A stretch of 64,000 nt of DNA from Paratractidigestivibacter sp003150175 (GTDB taxonomy: Bacteria > Actinomycetota > Coriobacteriia > Coriobacteriales > Atopobiaceae): NCBI RefSeq assembly GCF_964283195.1, contig NZ_CAXYLH010000003.1, one strand, 5' to 3'. Shown here one piece after another: positions 37,139-46,945 of the stretch (position 1 is its first letter; each line of letters starts with the position of its first letter). The position numbers and the translations under genes were made by a program. The notes under the pieces were generated by a model, which worked only from the letters and a program-made list of their open reading frames with translations, had not been told where the DNA came from and ran no database searches.

Positions 37139-38308
37139 ATGTCTAACGAAGCCAACCTCAGCGGGTTCCAGAAGGACCGCTACTTTAGCCGTGCTTGGGC
37201 AATGCTCACTCAAGAGAAGGGCTGGTGGAAACCGGTCGCCCTGTGCGCGCTCGCCTCGCTCGTGCCCATCGTGGGCCCGCTTGCCGTGTTCGGGTACTGC
37301 CTCGAGTGGGCACGCCGGGTGGCTTGGGGCTCGACCGAGGCCCCTTCCCGTCACGTGAAGGTCGGCCAGCTCATTAAATCCGGCTGGCGCGGCGCGGTTG
37401 TCTTTCTGGGCTGGAACATCGTCGCCGCGTTCGTGGGCGGAATCCTCGGCAACCTCCCGTGGGTCGGCGAGCTCCTGAGCTTCGCGTGGGGCGTCTTTAT
37501 GATCTTCGTCGGCATGCTCGTCATGGTCGCGGCCGTTCGCGCCACGGTGTACCAGAACTTCAAGGCCGGCTACCGTGCCCCGACCCTGTGGCAGATGGGC
37601 TCCCACGACCCGTGGGGGCTTCTGCGCGTGTGGCTGATCAGCCTCGTCGCCGGCGTCATCGTCGTGGTGGTCGCGCTCTTCCTCTTTGTGCCCGCCGCGA
37701 TCGGCTCCATCGGCTTCTTTATGGACCTCGGCGACTACGTGAGCGGCGGCTACGGTTATTACATGACCGAGGCAGAGGAGGCCCGACTCGCGCTCGAGGT
37801 CGTAGGCTATCTCTTCCAGCAGTTCGGGCCCGCGATCCTGATCACGGCGGTGCTCGCGCTCGTCTCGGGCGTCTTTGTGAACCTGCTGAGCTATTGCGGC
37901 GTCGCACTGTGGCTGCGCCAGTTCAACGTGCCCACTTGGGGTAGGGACGAGGACCCGCTGCCCGAGCCGGTCGTTCCCGAGGCGCCCGCGGCAGACGTTC
38001 CTGTGCCGCCGGTGGCGGGGATGCCCACGCCGCTCGCGTGCCCGAGCTGCGGCGCCGAGGTTCCGTCCGCGTCGAGGTTCTGCCCCAACTGCGGAGCCCC
38101 GATGCGCAAGGACGGCGGGGACGGATGCGCCGCCGATGCCGCCTCCGGTCAGGAGAATGAATCGGATGCCGCCCCTGACCTGCGGGATGATGAAAACTCT
38201 GACGATGGCATCATCGAGGTGACGCCTGTCGCGGCGGCTCCTGTCGGGAAGCTTCCGAATGAGGGCGACCAGGAGCCTTCCGCCGACGAAAACGACCCGC
38301 TCGCCTAG
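37139..38308 (+). CDS. DUF4013-like multi-pass membrane protein with C-terminal zinc ribbon
   Basis: This 389-residue protein has about five to six membrane segments in its first 260 residues: LCALASLVPIVGPLAVFGYC, a hydrophobic pair around LLSFAWGVFMIFVGMLVMVA, VWLISLVAGVIVVVVALFLF, and ILITAVLALVSGVFVNLLSY. The arrangement and the GYCLEWARRVAWG segment fit DUF4013. A P/A-rich linker leads to a zinc ribbon C-x2-C-x11-C-x2-C (CPSCGAEVPSASRFCPNCG, about residues 300-318) and an acidic tail. The ATG at 37139 has GGGAG upstream. Function is unknown; related proteins are uncharacterised membrane proteins. Confidence 0.75.
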   Translation: MSNEANLSGFQKDRYFSRAWAMLTQEKGWWKPVALCALASLVPIVGPLAVFGYCLEWARRVAWGSTEAPSRHVKVGQLIKSGWRGAVVFLGWNIVAAFVGGILGNLPWVGELLSFAWGVFMIFVGMLVMVAAVRATVYQNFKAGYRAPTLWQMGSHDPWGLLRVWLISLVAGVIVVVVALFLFVPAAIGSIGFFMDLGDYVSGGYGYYMTEAEEARLALEVVGYLFQQFGPAILITAVLALVSGVFVNLLSYCGVALWLRQFNVPTWGRDEDPLPEPVVPEAPAADVPVPPVAGMPTPLACPSCGAEVPSASRFCPNCGAPMRKDGGDGCAADAASGQENESDAAPDLRDDENSDDGIIEVTPVAAAPVGKLPNEGDQEPSADENDPLA

Positions 38309-38337
38309 GCGGTCGTGGAGAAACAATGAGCGAGCCC

Positions 38338-38384
38338 CCAAGGCCCCCGGAGCTGACCGAACAGCATCGGGGGCCTTGGCCTTT
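38338..38384 (+). terminator. Terminator hairpin after the DUF4013-like gene
   Basis: CCAAGGCCCCCG pairs with CGGGGGCCTTGG around a 23-nt loop and is followed by CCTTTAG. The T-run is short. Confidence 0.65.
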
Positions 38385-38596
38385 AGATTGTAGAAAACCC
38401 TGTTAACCAGCGGAAAGACACCCGAAAGGTTCACGGAAGGCACGGGAAGGATTGTTGTCCCGCGGCTCTGTTACGCTCGTCTCGTCTATAAAGAAGGGCG
38501 GCGTGGAGGCCGAATTCGAGGAAAAACGAAGCATTAGCAGGTTCTTTGCGAGAAATCGCGCCGGCGTGTGTTAACATCCTCCTTCGGAACTTTCCT

Positions 38597-38625
38597 GCTC
38601 CGGGTGCACCTTCACTTCCCGGAGC
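38597..38625 (+). promoter_or_regulatory. Hairpin in the rpsF leader, possible S6:S18 autoregulatory element
   Basis: GCTCCGGG (38597-38604) pairs perfectly with CCCGGAGC (38618-38625) around a loop containing CACC, 25 bp upstream of rpsF. S6-S18 leaders are stem-loops at this position; the assignment is tentative. Confidence 0.4.
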
Positions 38626-38649
38626 CATCAGCCCAGAGGAGGTGACCAC

Positions 38650-38943
38650 ATGAAGGCTTATGAACTGCTGTATTTTGTTGATCCCGCGTCCAACGAGGAG
38701 CAGCGCGCCGGCGCTATGAAGCGCATCGAGGTTGCTGTGACGACCGACGGCGGCACCATCGACAACGTCGAGGACTGGGGCAAGCGCAAGCTCGCCTTTG
38801 AGATCGACGACCTCACCGAGGGTGACTACACTCTCATCAACTTCCACGCAGACCCCACGCAGATCGCCGAGCTCGACCGAGTTCTGCGCATCAACGACGC
38901 TGTCAAGCGCCACATGATCGTGCGCCGCGAGGACAGGGACTAA
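38650..38943 (+). CDS. rpsF: 30S ribosomal protein S6
   Basis: This 97-residue protein starts MKAYELLYFVDP and contains NVEDWGKRKLAFEID, the standard S6 core, ending VKRHMIVRREDRD. It binds 16S rRNA as a heterodimer with S18. A very strong GAGGAGGTGA ribosome site precedes the ATG. It begins the rpsF-ssb-rpsR-DUF2232-rplI operon. Confidence 0.97.
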   Translation: MKAYELLYFVDPASNEEQRAGAMKRIEVAVTTDGGTIDNVEDWGKRKLAFEIDDLTEGDYTLINFHADPTQIAELDRVLRINDAVKRHMIVRREDRD

Positions 38944-38989
38944 GCATGGAGGCGCAGGCCGAGGCCTGCACGAAGAGGGAGTGAGTCAA

Positions 38990-39487
38990 ATGAGCATCAA
39001 CAAGGTGATGATCACGGGCAACCTCACGAGGGACCCCGAGCTCCGCGCCACGACGAACGGCACGCAGATCCTGCACTTCGGGGTCGCCGTCAACGATCGT
39101 AGGCGTAACCAGCAGACCGGCGATTGGGAGGACTACCCGAACTTCGTCGACTGCGTCGTCTTCGGCGCCCGCGCCGAACCGCTTTCGCGCTTCCTCTCCA
39201 AGGGCTCTAAGGTCGCCATCGAGGGCAAGCTCCGCTACTCGTCCTGGGAGAAGGACGGGCAGAAGCGCAGCAAGCTGGAGGTCGTCGTCGATGACCTCGA
39301 CTTCCTCTCCTCGAGGAACGGCCAGCAGCAGGGTCAGAGCTATCAGGCCCCCGCTCCGCAGCAATACGCCCAGGTCAACCAGGGCTACCAGGCCTCGGCT
39401 CCCGCGTATGCGGCGCCTGCGCCGGCTGCCCGTCCCGTCCAGACCCCGCCTCCGGCGGACGTCTACGACGAGGACATCCCGTTCTAA
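38990..39487 (+). CDS. ssb: Single-stranded DNA-binding protein
   Basis: This 165-residue protein has an N-terminal OB fold (INKVMITGNLTRDPELR, then NFVDCVVFG and GSKVAIEGKLRYSSWEKDGQ). A disordered Q/A/P-rich tail ends in the acidic tip DVYDEDIPF, the partner-binding motif of SSB. It protects single-stranded DNA and recruits repair and replication proteins. A GTG at 38981 in frame is an alternative start. The ATG at 38990 is better spaced from GAGGGAG. It lies between rpsF and rpsR as usual. Confidence 0.96.
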   Translation: MSINKVMITGNLTRDPELRATTNGTQILHFGVAVNDRRRNQQTGDWEDYPNFVDCVVFGARAEPLSRFLSKGSKVAIEGKLRYSSWEKDGQKRSKLEVVVDDLDFLSSRNGQQQGQSYQAPAPQQYAQVNQGYQASAPAYAAPAPAARPVQTPPPADVYDEDIPF

Positions 39488-39529
39488 ACACCGGCGACCT
39501 ACGGTCGCCATACGAAAGGCAACATAGAC

Positions 39530-39802
39530 ATGGCTCAGCAGAAGCAAGATTTTTCGCGCCAGCCGCGTCGCAAGTTCTGCCAGTTCTGCAAGGAGGAGAC
39601 TGCGTTCATCGATTACAAGGACACGCAGCTTCTTCGTAAGTACATGACCGATCGCGGCAAGATCAAGCCGCGCCGCGTCACTGGCGCTTGCACGCAGCAC
39701 CAGAGGGACATCGCCAACGCGATTAAGCGCGCCCGCGAGATGGCCCTTCTGCCCTACACCGTCCCCGTGGTCTCCAGCCGCGGCGGCCGTAACCGCGGTT
39801 AG
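39530..39802 (+). CDS. rpsR: 30S ribosomal protein S18
   Basis: This 90-residue basic protein has the S18 core: RKFCQFCKEE, then DTQLLRKYMTDRGKIKPRRV and TGACTQHQRDIANAIKRARE, followed by MALLPYTV. The Cys pair CQFC is the zinc-type variant of S18. It pairs with S6 in the small subunit. Confidence 0.97.
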   Translation: MAQQKQDFSRQPRRKFCQFCKEETAFIDYKDTQLLRKYMTDRGKIKPRRVTGACTQHQRDIANAIKRAREMALLPYTVPVVSSRGGRNRG

Positions 39803-39830
39803 TAATCGGAACCGCTTCGAGAAAGGGCGT

Positions 39831-40895
39831 TTGAGCTTGGGTTTCTCGCACGACAACGGGCTTCCCCCCGTTCCCGAGGGGATGCACGGGGCAGGAGAAC
39901 CCCAGCAAGGGGGCGGGCTTACGCTCTGGAAGGACCAGCGCCAAAACGGTCCCAAGGAGACGCCGTTCGTCCTCGCATGCGTCCTTTGTGTCGCAGGGGC
40001 TTTATCGGCGGCAAGCGTGCCGCCGTTGGCTTGCCTGCTCATGGGGTTCGGTGCCCTGTGCGCAGGCGCCGGCAGGGGTAGGGGCGCTCATGCCCTCATC
40101 GCCGCCGGCACGCTCGTTGCCTGCGGCATCGGCGGCGCCTTCATTGGCGCCGGCGCGGTGCCGGACGCGCTGATCGTCGGCGCGCTCTCGCTCGGATCGG
40201 CCCTCGCGGTCGAGAAGGGCCGGATGCGCCCGGGGGTCGCGTGCGCGATCGTCGCGATCACGGCGGCGGCCCAGATCGGGTCGGCGGCCGCATCGGCGAT
40301 GATGGCGGGCACGAGGGTGGGCGACTCGTTCATCGAGGTGCTTGTGAGCAACTTGCAGGCCCTCGAGGCTGCCGGCGTCGACGCCTCCAGCCGATCGCTC
40401 GTGGAGTGGGCGGTGCGGGCCTTCTGGCCCGCGGCGTTCTCGACCGAGTCGATGCTCGAGTTCCTCTGCGCGTTCGCAGGCACAGGGCTCGCCGCCCGCC
40501 GCCTGCGCAGCCGTAGGGTCGAGTGGCCGGACTTCGGTCTCTTCGACCTGCCGCTTTGGGTCGTCGCGGTCTTCGTCGCGGCCCTCGCCGGATGCGTGGC
40601 CTGGTACACCCACCAGGACACCTTCGGCAACGTCGTCCTCATGGTCTCGGGTAATGCCCTGCTGACCGTGCGGTACGCGCTGGCGGCGCAGGGCCTCGCG
40701 GTCCTCGTGTGGCACATGCGGAATCGCAAGACCCCCGCATTCGCCGCTCGGCTCGCGATCCTGGCGGCCTTGTATCTCGAGGTGCAGTTCATCGTAATGA
40801 GCGTCGTGGGACTCCTGGATATCTGGAGCAACTTCCGCCGGCTTCCGCGCGGTGAGCAGCGCCATGCGATCCAGGACGAACCGAAGCAGGATTAA
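39831..40895 (+). CDS. DUF2232 (YybS-like) multi-pass membrane protein
   Basis: This 354-residue protein starts at TTG 39831 after GAAAGGGCG. About 40 soluble residues are followed by seven or eight membrane segments (FVLACVLCVAGALSAASVPP, LIAAGTLVACGIGGAFIGAG, LPLWVVAVFVAALAGCVAWY, and FIVMSVVGLLDIWSNFRR at the end). The final GLLDIWSNFRR pattern and the position between rpsR and rplI match the DUF2232/YybS family. Function is unknown. A start at the ATG at 39882 cannot be excluded. Confidence 0.75.
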   Translation: MSLGFSHDNGLPPVPEGMHGAGEPQQGGGLTLWKDQRQNGPKETPFVLACVLCVAGALSAASVPPLACLLMGFGALCAGAGRGRGAHALIAAGTLVACGIGGAFIGAGAVPDALIVGALSLGSALAVEKGRMRPGVACAIVAITAAAQIGSAAASAMMAGTRVGDSFIEVLVSNLQALEAAGVDASSRSLVEWAVRAFWPAAFSTESMLEFLCAFAGTGLAARRLRSRRVEWPDFGLFDLPLWVVAVFVAALAGCVAWYTHQDTFGNVVLMVSGNALLTVRYALAAQGLAVLVWHMRNRKTPAFAARLAILAALYLEVQFIVMSVVGLLDIWSNFRRLPRGEQRHAIQDEPKQD

Positions 40896-40930
40896 GGGTC
40901 GGCGAGAGCCGACCGACGAAGGAGTATCCC

Positions 40931-41464
40931 ATGAAAGTCATCCTCCTGGAGGAGCTTCGGGGTAAGGGCGGCGAGGGCGACATCGTAGAGGTCGCTCAGG
41001 GCTTCGCGGAGAACTTCCTGTTCCCCAACCAGAAGGCCCAGCCCGCCACCCCGGGCAACATCAAGCAGCTCGAGCAGCGCCGCAAGAACATCGAGAAGCG
41101 CGAGGCCGAGCGTATTGCCAAGGCGGAGGCCCTCAAGGCCGCCATCGACGGCAAGTCCGTGACCGTCGACGCCAAGATCGGCGAGGAGGGCCAGCTCTTC
41201 GGCTCCGTCACCGCCGCCATGGTCGCCGACGCGATCGAGGCTCAGCTCGGCACCGAGGTCGACCGCAAGCGCGTCGGCCGCGGCAACGGCATCAAGAGCG
41301 TCGGCGCCCACAAGGTCCCGGTCAACTTCTACCGCGACATCACCGCCGAGGTCACCGTCCTCGTCGGCGTCACGGCCGAGGAGGCCAAGGCTGAGGAGGC
41401 TGCCGAGGAGACCGAGGCCGACGAGGCCGAGGCTTCCGAGGAGACCGCTGAGGTCGCCGAGTAG
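40931..41464 (+). CDS. rplI: 50S ribosomal protein L9 with acidic C-terminal extension
   Basis: This 177-residue protein starts MKVILLEELRGKGGEGDIVE and continues VAQGFAENFLFPNQKAQPAT, the L9 N-terminal domain. A long connecting helix (EQRRKNIEKREAERIAKAEALK) and the C-terminal domain (LFGSVTAAMVADAI, then GAHKVPVNFYRDITAEVTVLV) follow. About 30 extra residues of mostly E and A are added after the normal end of about 150. Last gene of the rpsF operon. Confidence 0.96.
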   Translation: MKVILLEELRGKGGEGDIVEVAQGFAENFLFPNQKAQPATPGNIKQLEQRRKNIEKREAERIAKAEALKAAIDGKSVTVDAKIGEEGQLFGSVTAAMVADAIEAQLGTEVDRKRVGRGNGIKSVGAHKVPVNFYRDITAEVTVLVGVTAEEAKAEEAAEETEADEAEASEETAEVAE

Positions 41465-41497
41465 CCACTGTTTACACGGCTCGGCATCTAGCTGGGG

Positions 41498-41506
41498 TTT
41501 TCTACA
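41498..41506 (+). promoter_or_regulatory. Variant DnaA-box-like nonamer after rplI
   Basis: TTTTCTACA, outlying member of the cluster upstream of dnaB. Confidence 0.4.
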
Positions 41507-41567
41507 AAACCCGCAGGTAAGCGCCTAGCTTACATAGAAGTCGAGGTCGGGTGGCATAGCCCACATG

Positions 41568-41607
41568 AGCCCCGGAGGACCAAGTGGTCTTCTGGGGCTT
41601 TCTTTTG
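41568..41607 (+). terminator. Terminator of the rpsF-rplI operon
   Basis: A 14-bp stem (two G-T pairs) from AGCCCCGGAGGACC and GGTCTTCTGGGGCT with a 4-nt loop, followed by TTCTTTT. Confidence 0.9.
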
Positions 41608-41711
41608 CGAAGCGCAAACTCAAGCCGTCTACCTGCGGTTTTGCATCAGTGGTCAAATCTGTGCGGGAAGGCGAACGGATGCTCAGGCTTCTTAGCTGGG
41701 GATATGCCGAA

Positions 41712-41817
41712 TGTCGAAAACATGTTGAAAACTGTGGTTCTGTAAGCCGCGGATTAATGTTGAAAACGTTGAAAACCGGAATAACCCCCGCTTAAACCAT
41801 CGAGCACGTGTTGAAAC
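41712..41817. promoter_or_regulatory. Cluster of variant DnaA-box-like nonamers upstream of dnaB
   Basis: TGTCGAAAA (41712-41720), TGTTGAAAA (41723-41731) and TGTTGAAAA (41758-41766) are followed by CGTTGAAAA (41767-41775) and TGTTGAAAC (41809-41817). All share one orientation. The remaining 440-bp gap between rplI and dnaB holds no gene. Confidence 0.55.
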
Positions 41818-41904
41818 TCCTCGGAACACGCCGCTGCGGCGGAAGACAACCTCCCCATACGTAATCGGTAGAATAAGGCTCACGCAAACGACGAAAGGCA
41901 GACG

Positions 41905-43293
41905 GTGGCTGACGACTACGGAATCAACCCGACGAAGATGACGATGGAGGAGGGGCGCGACATGCCCCAGGACCTCGAGGCGGAGTCCTCGGTCCTCTCG
42001 GCCATGATGATCAGCGCTGAGGCGCTGCAGGAGTGCCTGATCGGCCTGACGCCGGACGATTTCTTCCACCCGTCGAATCGCATCGTGTTCGTCGCCATGC
42101 GCGAGATGTTCGACAAGAACCGCCCCATCGACGCCATCAGCCTCGCCGACCAGCTGCGCACCCAGGGCGACCTCGAGCGCATCGGCGGCCGATCGTTCCT
42201 CCTCGGCCTGGGCAACAACTCGCTCGCCCTCGTCGGCTGGCGCCGCTACATCGAGATGCTCCACCGCGACACCACGCTGCGCAAGATGATCCAGGCCTCG
42301 GCCCAGATCACAGCGCTGGCCTTCGACGCCCCCGAGGACACCAAGGAGGTCGTTGACCGCGCCGAGAAGCTCCTGCTCGACGTTACCAACCGCGACGTGC
42401 GCCAAAGTGAGCAGTCGCTCGAGGAGATCATGGGCGAGCTCTACGAGGAGCTCGAGGAGCAGTCGATGGCCGGCGAGAAGACCCTCGGCGTCCAGACCGG
42501 CTTCCCGAAGATCGACGAGTGCCTGCTCGGCCTGCGCCCCGGCCAGATGATCGTCCTCGGCGCCCGACCGGGCGTCGGCAAGACCTCCTTCGCCCTGAAC
42601 CTCGCGACGAACGCCGCCTACCACGGGGCCTCCGTCGCGTTCTTCTCGCTCGAGATGTCCAAGGCCGAGATCGCGCAGCGCCTGCTCGCCGCCGAGGCGC
42701 GCATCGGGCTGCAGGAGATCCGCTCCGCCCGCATTCGCGACGACCAGTGGCCGCAGATCCTCGAGGCGGTCAACCAGCTGAGCCAGCTCGACATCGTCAT
42801 CGACGACACCCCCGGCACCACGGTGACCGAGGTGCGAGCCAAGGCTCGTCGCATGCTCCGCGGAAAGAAGCTCGGCATCGTGGTCCTCGACTACCTGCAG
42901 CTCGTCTCGCCGCCGCAGGGCGGGCACCGCGCCGACTCGCGCGCCACCGAGGTCGGCGAGATGTCGCGAGGCATCAAGATCATGGCCAAGGACCTCGGCG
43001 TCCCCGTGGTCGCGCTGTCGCAGCTCAACCGTACCGTCGAGAACCGAACCGGTAAGCGCCCGCAGCTCTCGGACCTGCGCGAGTCCGGCTCCATCGAGCA
43101 GGACGCCGACATCGTCTGCTTCCTCGACCGCTCCATGAACGAGGAAGAGGCTGCCCGTGAGGACCGTCCCGCCGTCGGCGAGACGACCTTCATCATCGCC
43201 AAGAACCGCTCCGGCTCGCTCGCGGACGTGCCGCTGACCTTCCTCGCCAGCTCCACCAAGTTCGTCGAGATCGACAACCACTACGAGGACTAG
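41905..43293 (+). CDS. dnaB: Replicative DNA helicase DnaB
   Basis: This 462-residue protein has the helical N-terminal DnaB domain (PQDLEAESSVLSAMM) and a RecA-type motor: Walker A GARPGVGKTSFALN, then FSLEMSKAEIAQRLL, LGIVVLDYLQLV (Walker B) and SQLNRTVENRTGKRP. It unwinds DNA at the fork as a hexamer. GTG start at 41905 with CGAAAGGC upstream. No helicase-loader gene accompanies it; the DUF721 gene after recF may serve that role. A group of variant DnaA-box-like sites lies in its promoter region. Confidence 0.97.
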   Translation: MADDYGINPTKMTMEEGRDMPQDLEAESSVLSAMMISAEALQECLIGLTPDDFFHPSNRIVFVAMREMFDKNRPIDAISLADQLRTQGDLERIGGRSFLLGLGNNSLALVGWRRYIEMLHRDTTLRKMIQASAQITALAFDAPEDTKEVVDRAEKLLLDVTNRDVRQSEQSLEEIMGELYEELEEQSMAGEKTLGVQTGFPKIDECLLGLRPGQMIVLGARPGVGKTSFALNLATNAAYHGASVAFFSLEMSKAEIAQRLLAAEARIGLQEIRSARIRDDQWPQILEAVNQLSQLDIVIDDTPGTTVTEVRAKARRMLRGKKLGIVVLDYLQLVSPPQGGHRADSRATEVGEMSRGIKIMAKDLGVPVVALSQLNRTVENRTGKRPQLSDLRESGSIEQDADIVCFLDRSMNEEEAAREDRPAVGETTFIIAKNRSGSLADVPLTFLASSTKFVEIDNHYED

Positions 43294-43317
43294 ACGCCGT
43301 CCAGCGGCGGGCGCTGC

Positions 43318-43323
43318 TATAAT
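43318..43323 (+). promoter_or_regulatory. Extended -10 element upstream of purA
   Basis: TGCTATAAT gives a consensus -10 (TATAAT) with the extended TGN motif, 36 bp before the purA start. No good -35 is visible. Confidence 0.6.
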
Positions 43324-43358
43324 CAACCTGTATGTCTCAATTCAAAGAGAGGATGCAC

Positions 43359-44645
43359 ATGTCCGCAACAGTGCTTGTGGGTGCCCAGTGGGGCGACGAG
43401 GGCAAGGGAAAGATCACCGACCTCATCTCCGGTGACTTCGACGTGGTCTGCCGCTACGGCGGCGGCGCGAACGCCGGCCACTCCGTCGTCGCGAACGGCC
43501 ATCACCTCGCCCTTCACCAGATTCCGTCGGGCATCGTCCACAAGGACGTCCTCTCCGTCGTCGGCAACGGCTGCATCGTCGACCCGACCGTTATCCTCGA
43601 GGAGATCGACCACCTCAAGGCCGAGGGCCTCGACTGCGCCGGCCTGCGCATCTCGGGCAACGCGCACATCGTCATGCCTTGGCACAAAGACCTCGACGGC
43701 GCGCACGAGAAGAACCTCGGCAAGAACCTCATCGGCACCACGAAGCGCGGCATCGGCCCCTGCTACATGGACAAGATGAACCGCACTGGCCTGCGCATGC
43801 AGGACATGCTCGACCCCGCCCGCTTCCGCGAGAAGGTCGAGGCGTCCCTCGCTTACCAGAACCCCATCCTCGAGAAGGTCTACGGCCTGCCGACCTACTC
43901 CGTCGACGCCGTCTGCGAGGAGTTCGCCGCCTACGCCGAGCGCCTGAACCCGCACATCGTCGAGAGCGGCAAGCTGCTCAACGAGGAGCTCGCCCAGGGC
44001 AAGAGCATCCTCTTTGAGGGCGCCCAGGCCACGATGCTCGACATCGACCACGGCACCTACCCGTTCGTGACCTCCTCCAACTGCACCGCCGGCGGCGCCG
44101 TCACCGGCTCGGGCGTCGGCCCCACCAACATCGACCGCGTCCTCGGCGTGGCGAAGGCCTACCTCACCCGCGTCGGCTCCGGCCCCTTCCCGACCGAGCT
44201 CGACCTCGACGAGGGCGTGGGCAAGTTCCTGCTCGAGACCGGCCATGAGTACGGCGTGACCACGGGCCGCAAGCGCCGCTGCGGATGGTACGACGCCGTC
44301 GTCACCAAGTTCGCCGCGCAGGTCAACGGCCTCACCGATCTCGCCATCACCAAGCTCGACGTGCTCACGGGCCTCGACACCATCAAGGTTTGCAACGCCT
44401 ACGACTGCGACGGCGTCGAGTATACGACCGTCCCCGAGCACCGCGCCCTCTTTGACGCGGCCAAGCCCAAGTACATCGAGGTCCCCGGCTGGACCGAGGA
44501 CATCACCGGCTGCAAGTCCTTCGACGAGCTCCCGAAGAATGCCCAGGACTACATCAAGCTCATCGAGGAGCTCAGCGGCGTCAAGGTCTCGTTCGTCGCC
44601 GTTGGCCCCGACCGCGAGCAGACCATCAACCGTTTCTGGAAGTAA
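43359..44645 (+). CDS. purA: Adenylosuccinate synthetase
   Basis: From the ATG at 43359 the protein is 428 residues, starting MSATVLVGAQWGDEGKGKIT. The GDEGKGK P-loop, GGANAGHSVV, GTTKRGIGPCYMDK and KRRCGWYDAV are hallmark PurA motifs. It makes adenylosuccinate from IMP and Asp with GTP, the first step from IMP to AMP. Two in-frame ATGs lie further upstream (43332 and 43353). I favour 43359 because AGAGAGG is correctly placed for it. Confidence 0.96.
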   Translation: MSATVLVGAQWGDEGKGKITDLISGDFDVVCRYGGGANAGHSVVANGHHLALHQIPSGIVHKDVLSVVGNGCIVDPTVILEEIDHLKAEGLDCAGLRISGNAHIVMPWHKDLDGAHEKNLGKNLIGTTKRGIGPCYMDKMNRTGLRMQDMLDPARFREKVEASLAYQNPILEKVYGLPTYSVDAVCEEFAAYAERLNPHIVESGKLLNEELAQGKSILFEGAQATMLDIDHGTYPFVTSSNCTAGGAVTGSGVGPTNIDRVLGVAKAYLTRVGSGPFPTELDLDEGVGKFLLETGHEYGVTTGRKRRCGWYDAVVTKFAAQVNGLTDLAITKLDVLTGLDTIKVCNAYDCDGVEYTTVPEHRALFDAAKPKYIEVPGWTEDITGCKSFDELPKNAQDYIKLIEELSGVKVSFVAVGPDREQTINRFWK

Positions 44646-44661
44646 GAGGCACCGCTCACCC

Positions 44662-45609
44662 GTGACGCGCAAATCCTTCGCCATAGTCTGCGACAGCACC
44701 TGCGACCTCCCGCCCGAGATCCTCTCGAGGCTGGAGGTCGTGTGTGTCCCGCTGGGCATCGAGGCCGGCGGCCGCGTCCTCATGGACGATGCCGACCGCG
44801 ACGAGGCTACGGCGCTGATCACGCGGCACAAGTCCGCCGAGGTCCACAAGCTCTCCAAAGAGCGCATCCTCGGTGTTTACCAGCGGCTCATCGACGAGGG
44901 CTACGATCACATCGCGACCGTGTGCACCTCGCTTTCGGGCACGGGCAGCTGGGGAGCCGCCGAGCAGGCCATCGCCGAGCTCGGGGGAGGTCCCTGCGTG
45001 CTGCGCACCGTCGATGCGGGCGTCGCGTCGGTCGGCCTCGGCATGGTCGTCGAGCGCCTGGCCATGGCGCGCGCGGCAGGCGTCGAGTTCGAGGAGGCGG
45101 TCGCCCGCGCCCGCGCCCTCGCGCGCGAGGTCAGGTTCCTCTTCATCCCCTCGTCGTCGGCGTCGTTCGTCCGCGGCGAGCTGCGCGGCCGTAAGAACGG
45201 CCTCATGGCGCGGGCTTCTTCCCTGCGCCTGCGCGTCATCGGGGAGCGGACGCTGTATCTGCTCACCCGCGGCGAGGCGACCGCGATCGCGCGCTCGACG
45301 GACCTCTCGAACCTGTGCGGCCGCGCTGCGCACGCCATGAGCTCCATCGCCGCGCAGGAGGGCGATCTCGTCTACGCCGTCATGGGCATGGACGGCTCGA
45401 AGACCCTCCGTACGCTCGAGAAGCCGCTCGACACCAACGAGTTCTGCTCCATGCGCCTCGGCCGCGGCCGGACGGCGCCCTCGATTCTGGTCAACACGGG
45501 CGCGGATGTGGCCGGCGTCGCCTTCGCCCCGTACAAGCGATACCTGGAGGCGGGCGCCGGTGGTCCTCTTCCCAAGGGGATCATCTACCCGGAGCTCGCG
45601 CCCAAGTAA
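44662..45609 (+). CDS. DegV family fatty-acid-binding protein
   Basis: From GTG 44662 the protein is 315 residues, starting VTRKSFAIVCDSTCDLPPEI. The STCDLP motif, VCTSLSGTGSW and RTVDAGVASVGLGMVVERLA fit DegV-fold proteins. These bind long-chain fatty acids; in Firmicutes the FakB members feed fatty acids to the kinase FakA. No fakA is in the window, so the partner is unknown. The gene follows purA by 16 bp and precedes purD, so co-transcription with purine genes is likely. Confidence 0.9.
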   Translation: MTRKSFAIVCDSTCDLPPEILSRLEVVCVPLGIEAGGRVLMDDADRDEATALITRHKSAEVHKLSKERILGVYQRLIDEGYDHIATVCTSLSGTGSWGAAEQAIAELGGGPCVLRTVDAGVASVGLGMVVERLAMARAAGVEFEEAVARARALAREVRFLFIPSSSASFVRGELRGRKNGLMARASSLRLRVIGERTLYLLTRGEATAIARSTDLSNLCGRAAHAMSSIAAQEGDLVYAVMGMDGSKTLRTLEKPLDTNEFCSMRLGRGRTAPSILVNTGADVAGVAFAPYKRYLEAGAGGPLPKGIIYPELAPK

Positions 45610-45645
45610 ACCGACTAGCTGCATTTCGTTCAATTGGAGGCATCC

Positions 45646-46935
<1,290 letters not shown>

Positions 46936-46945
46936 GGAGAATCGA

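Larger units (their letters stand above)
38309..38649. other. Intergenic region upstream of rpsF
   Basis: A 340-bp gap with a strong hairpin at its left end, one isolated TGTAGAAAA (38389-38397, a variant DnaA-box-like nonamer) and an rpsF leader hairpin. A TTAACAT-like element near 38571 may be part of the rpsF promoter. No gene is supported. Confidence 0.6.
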
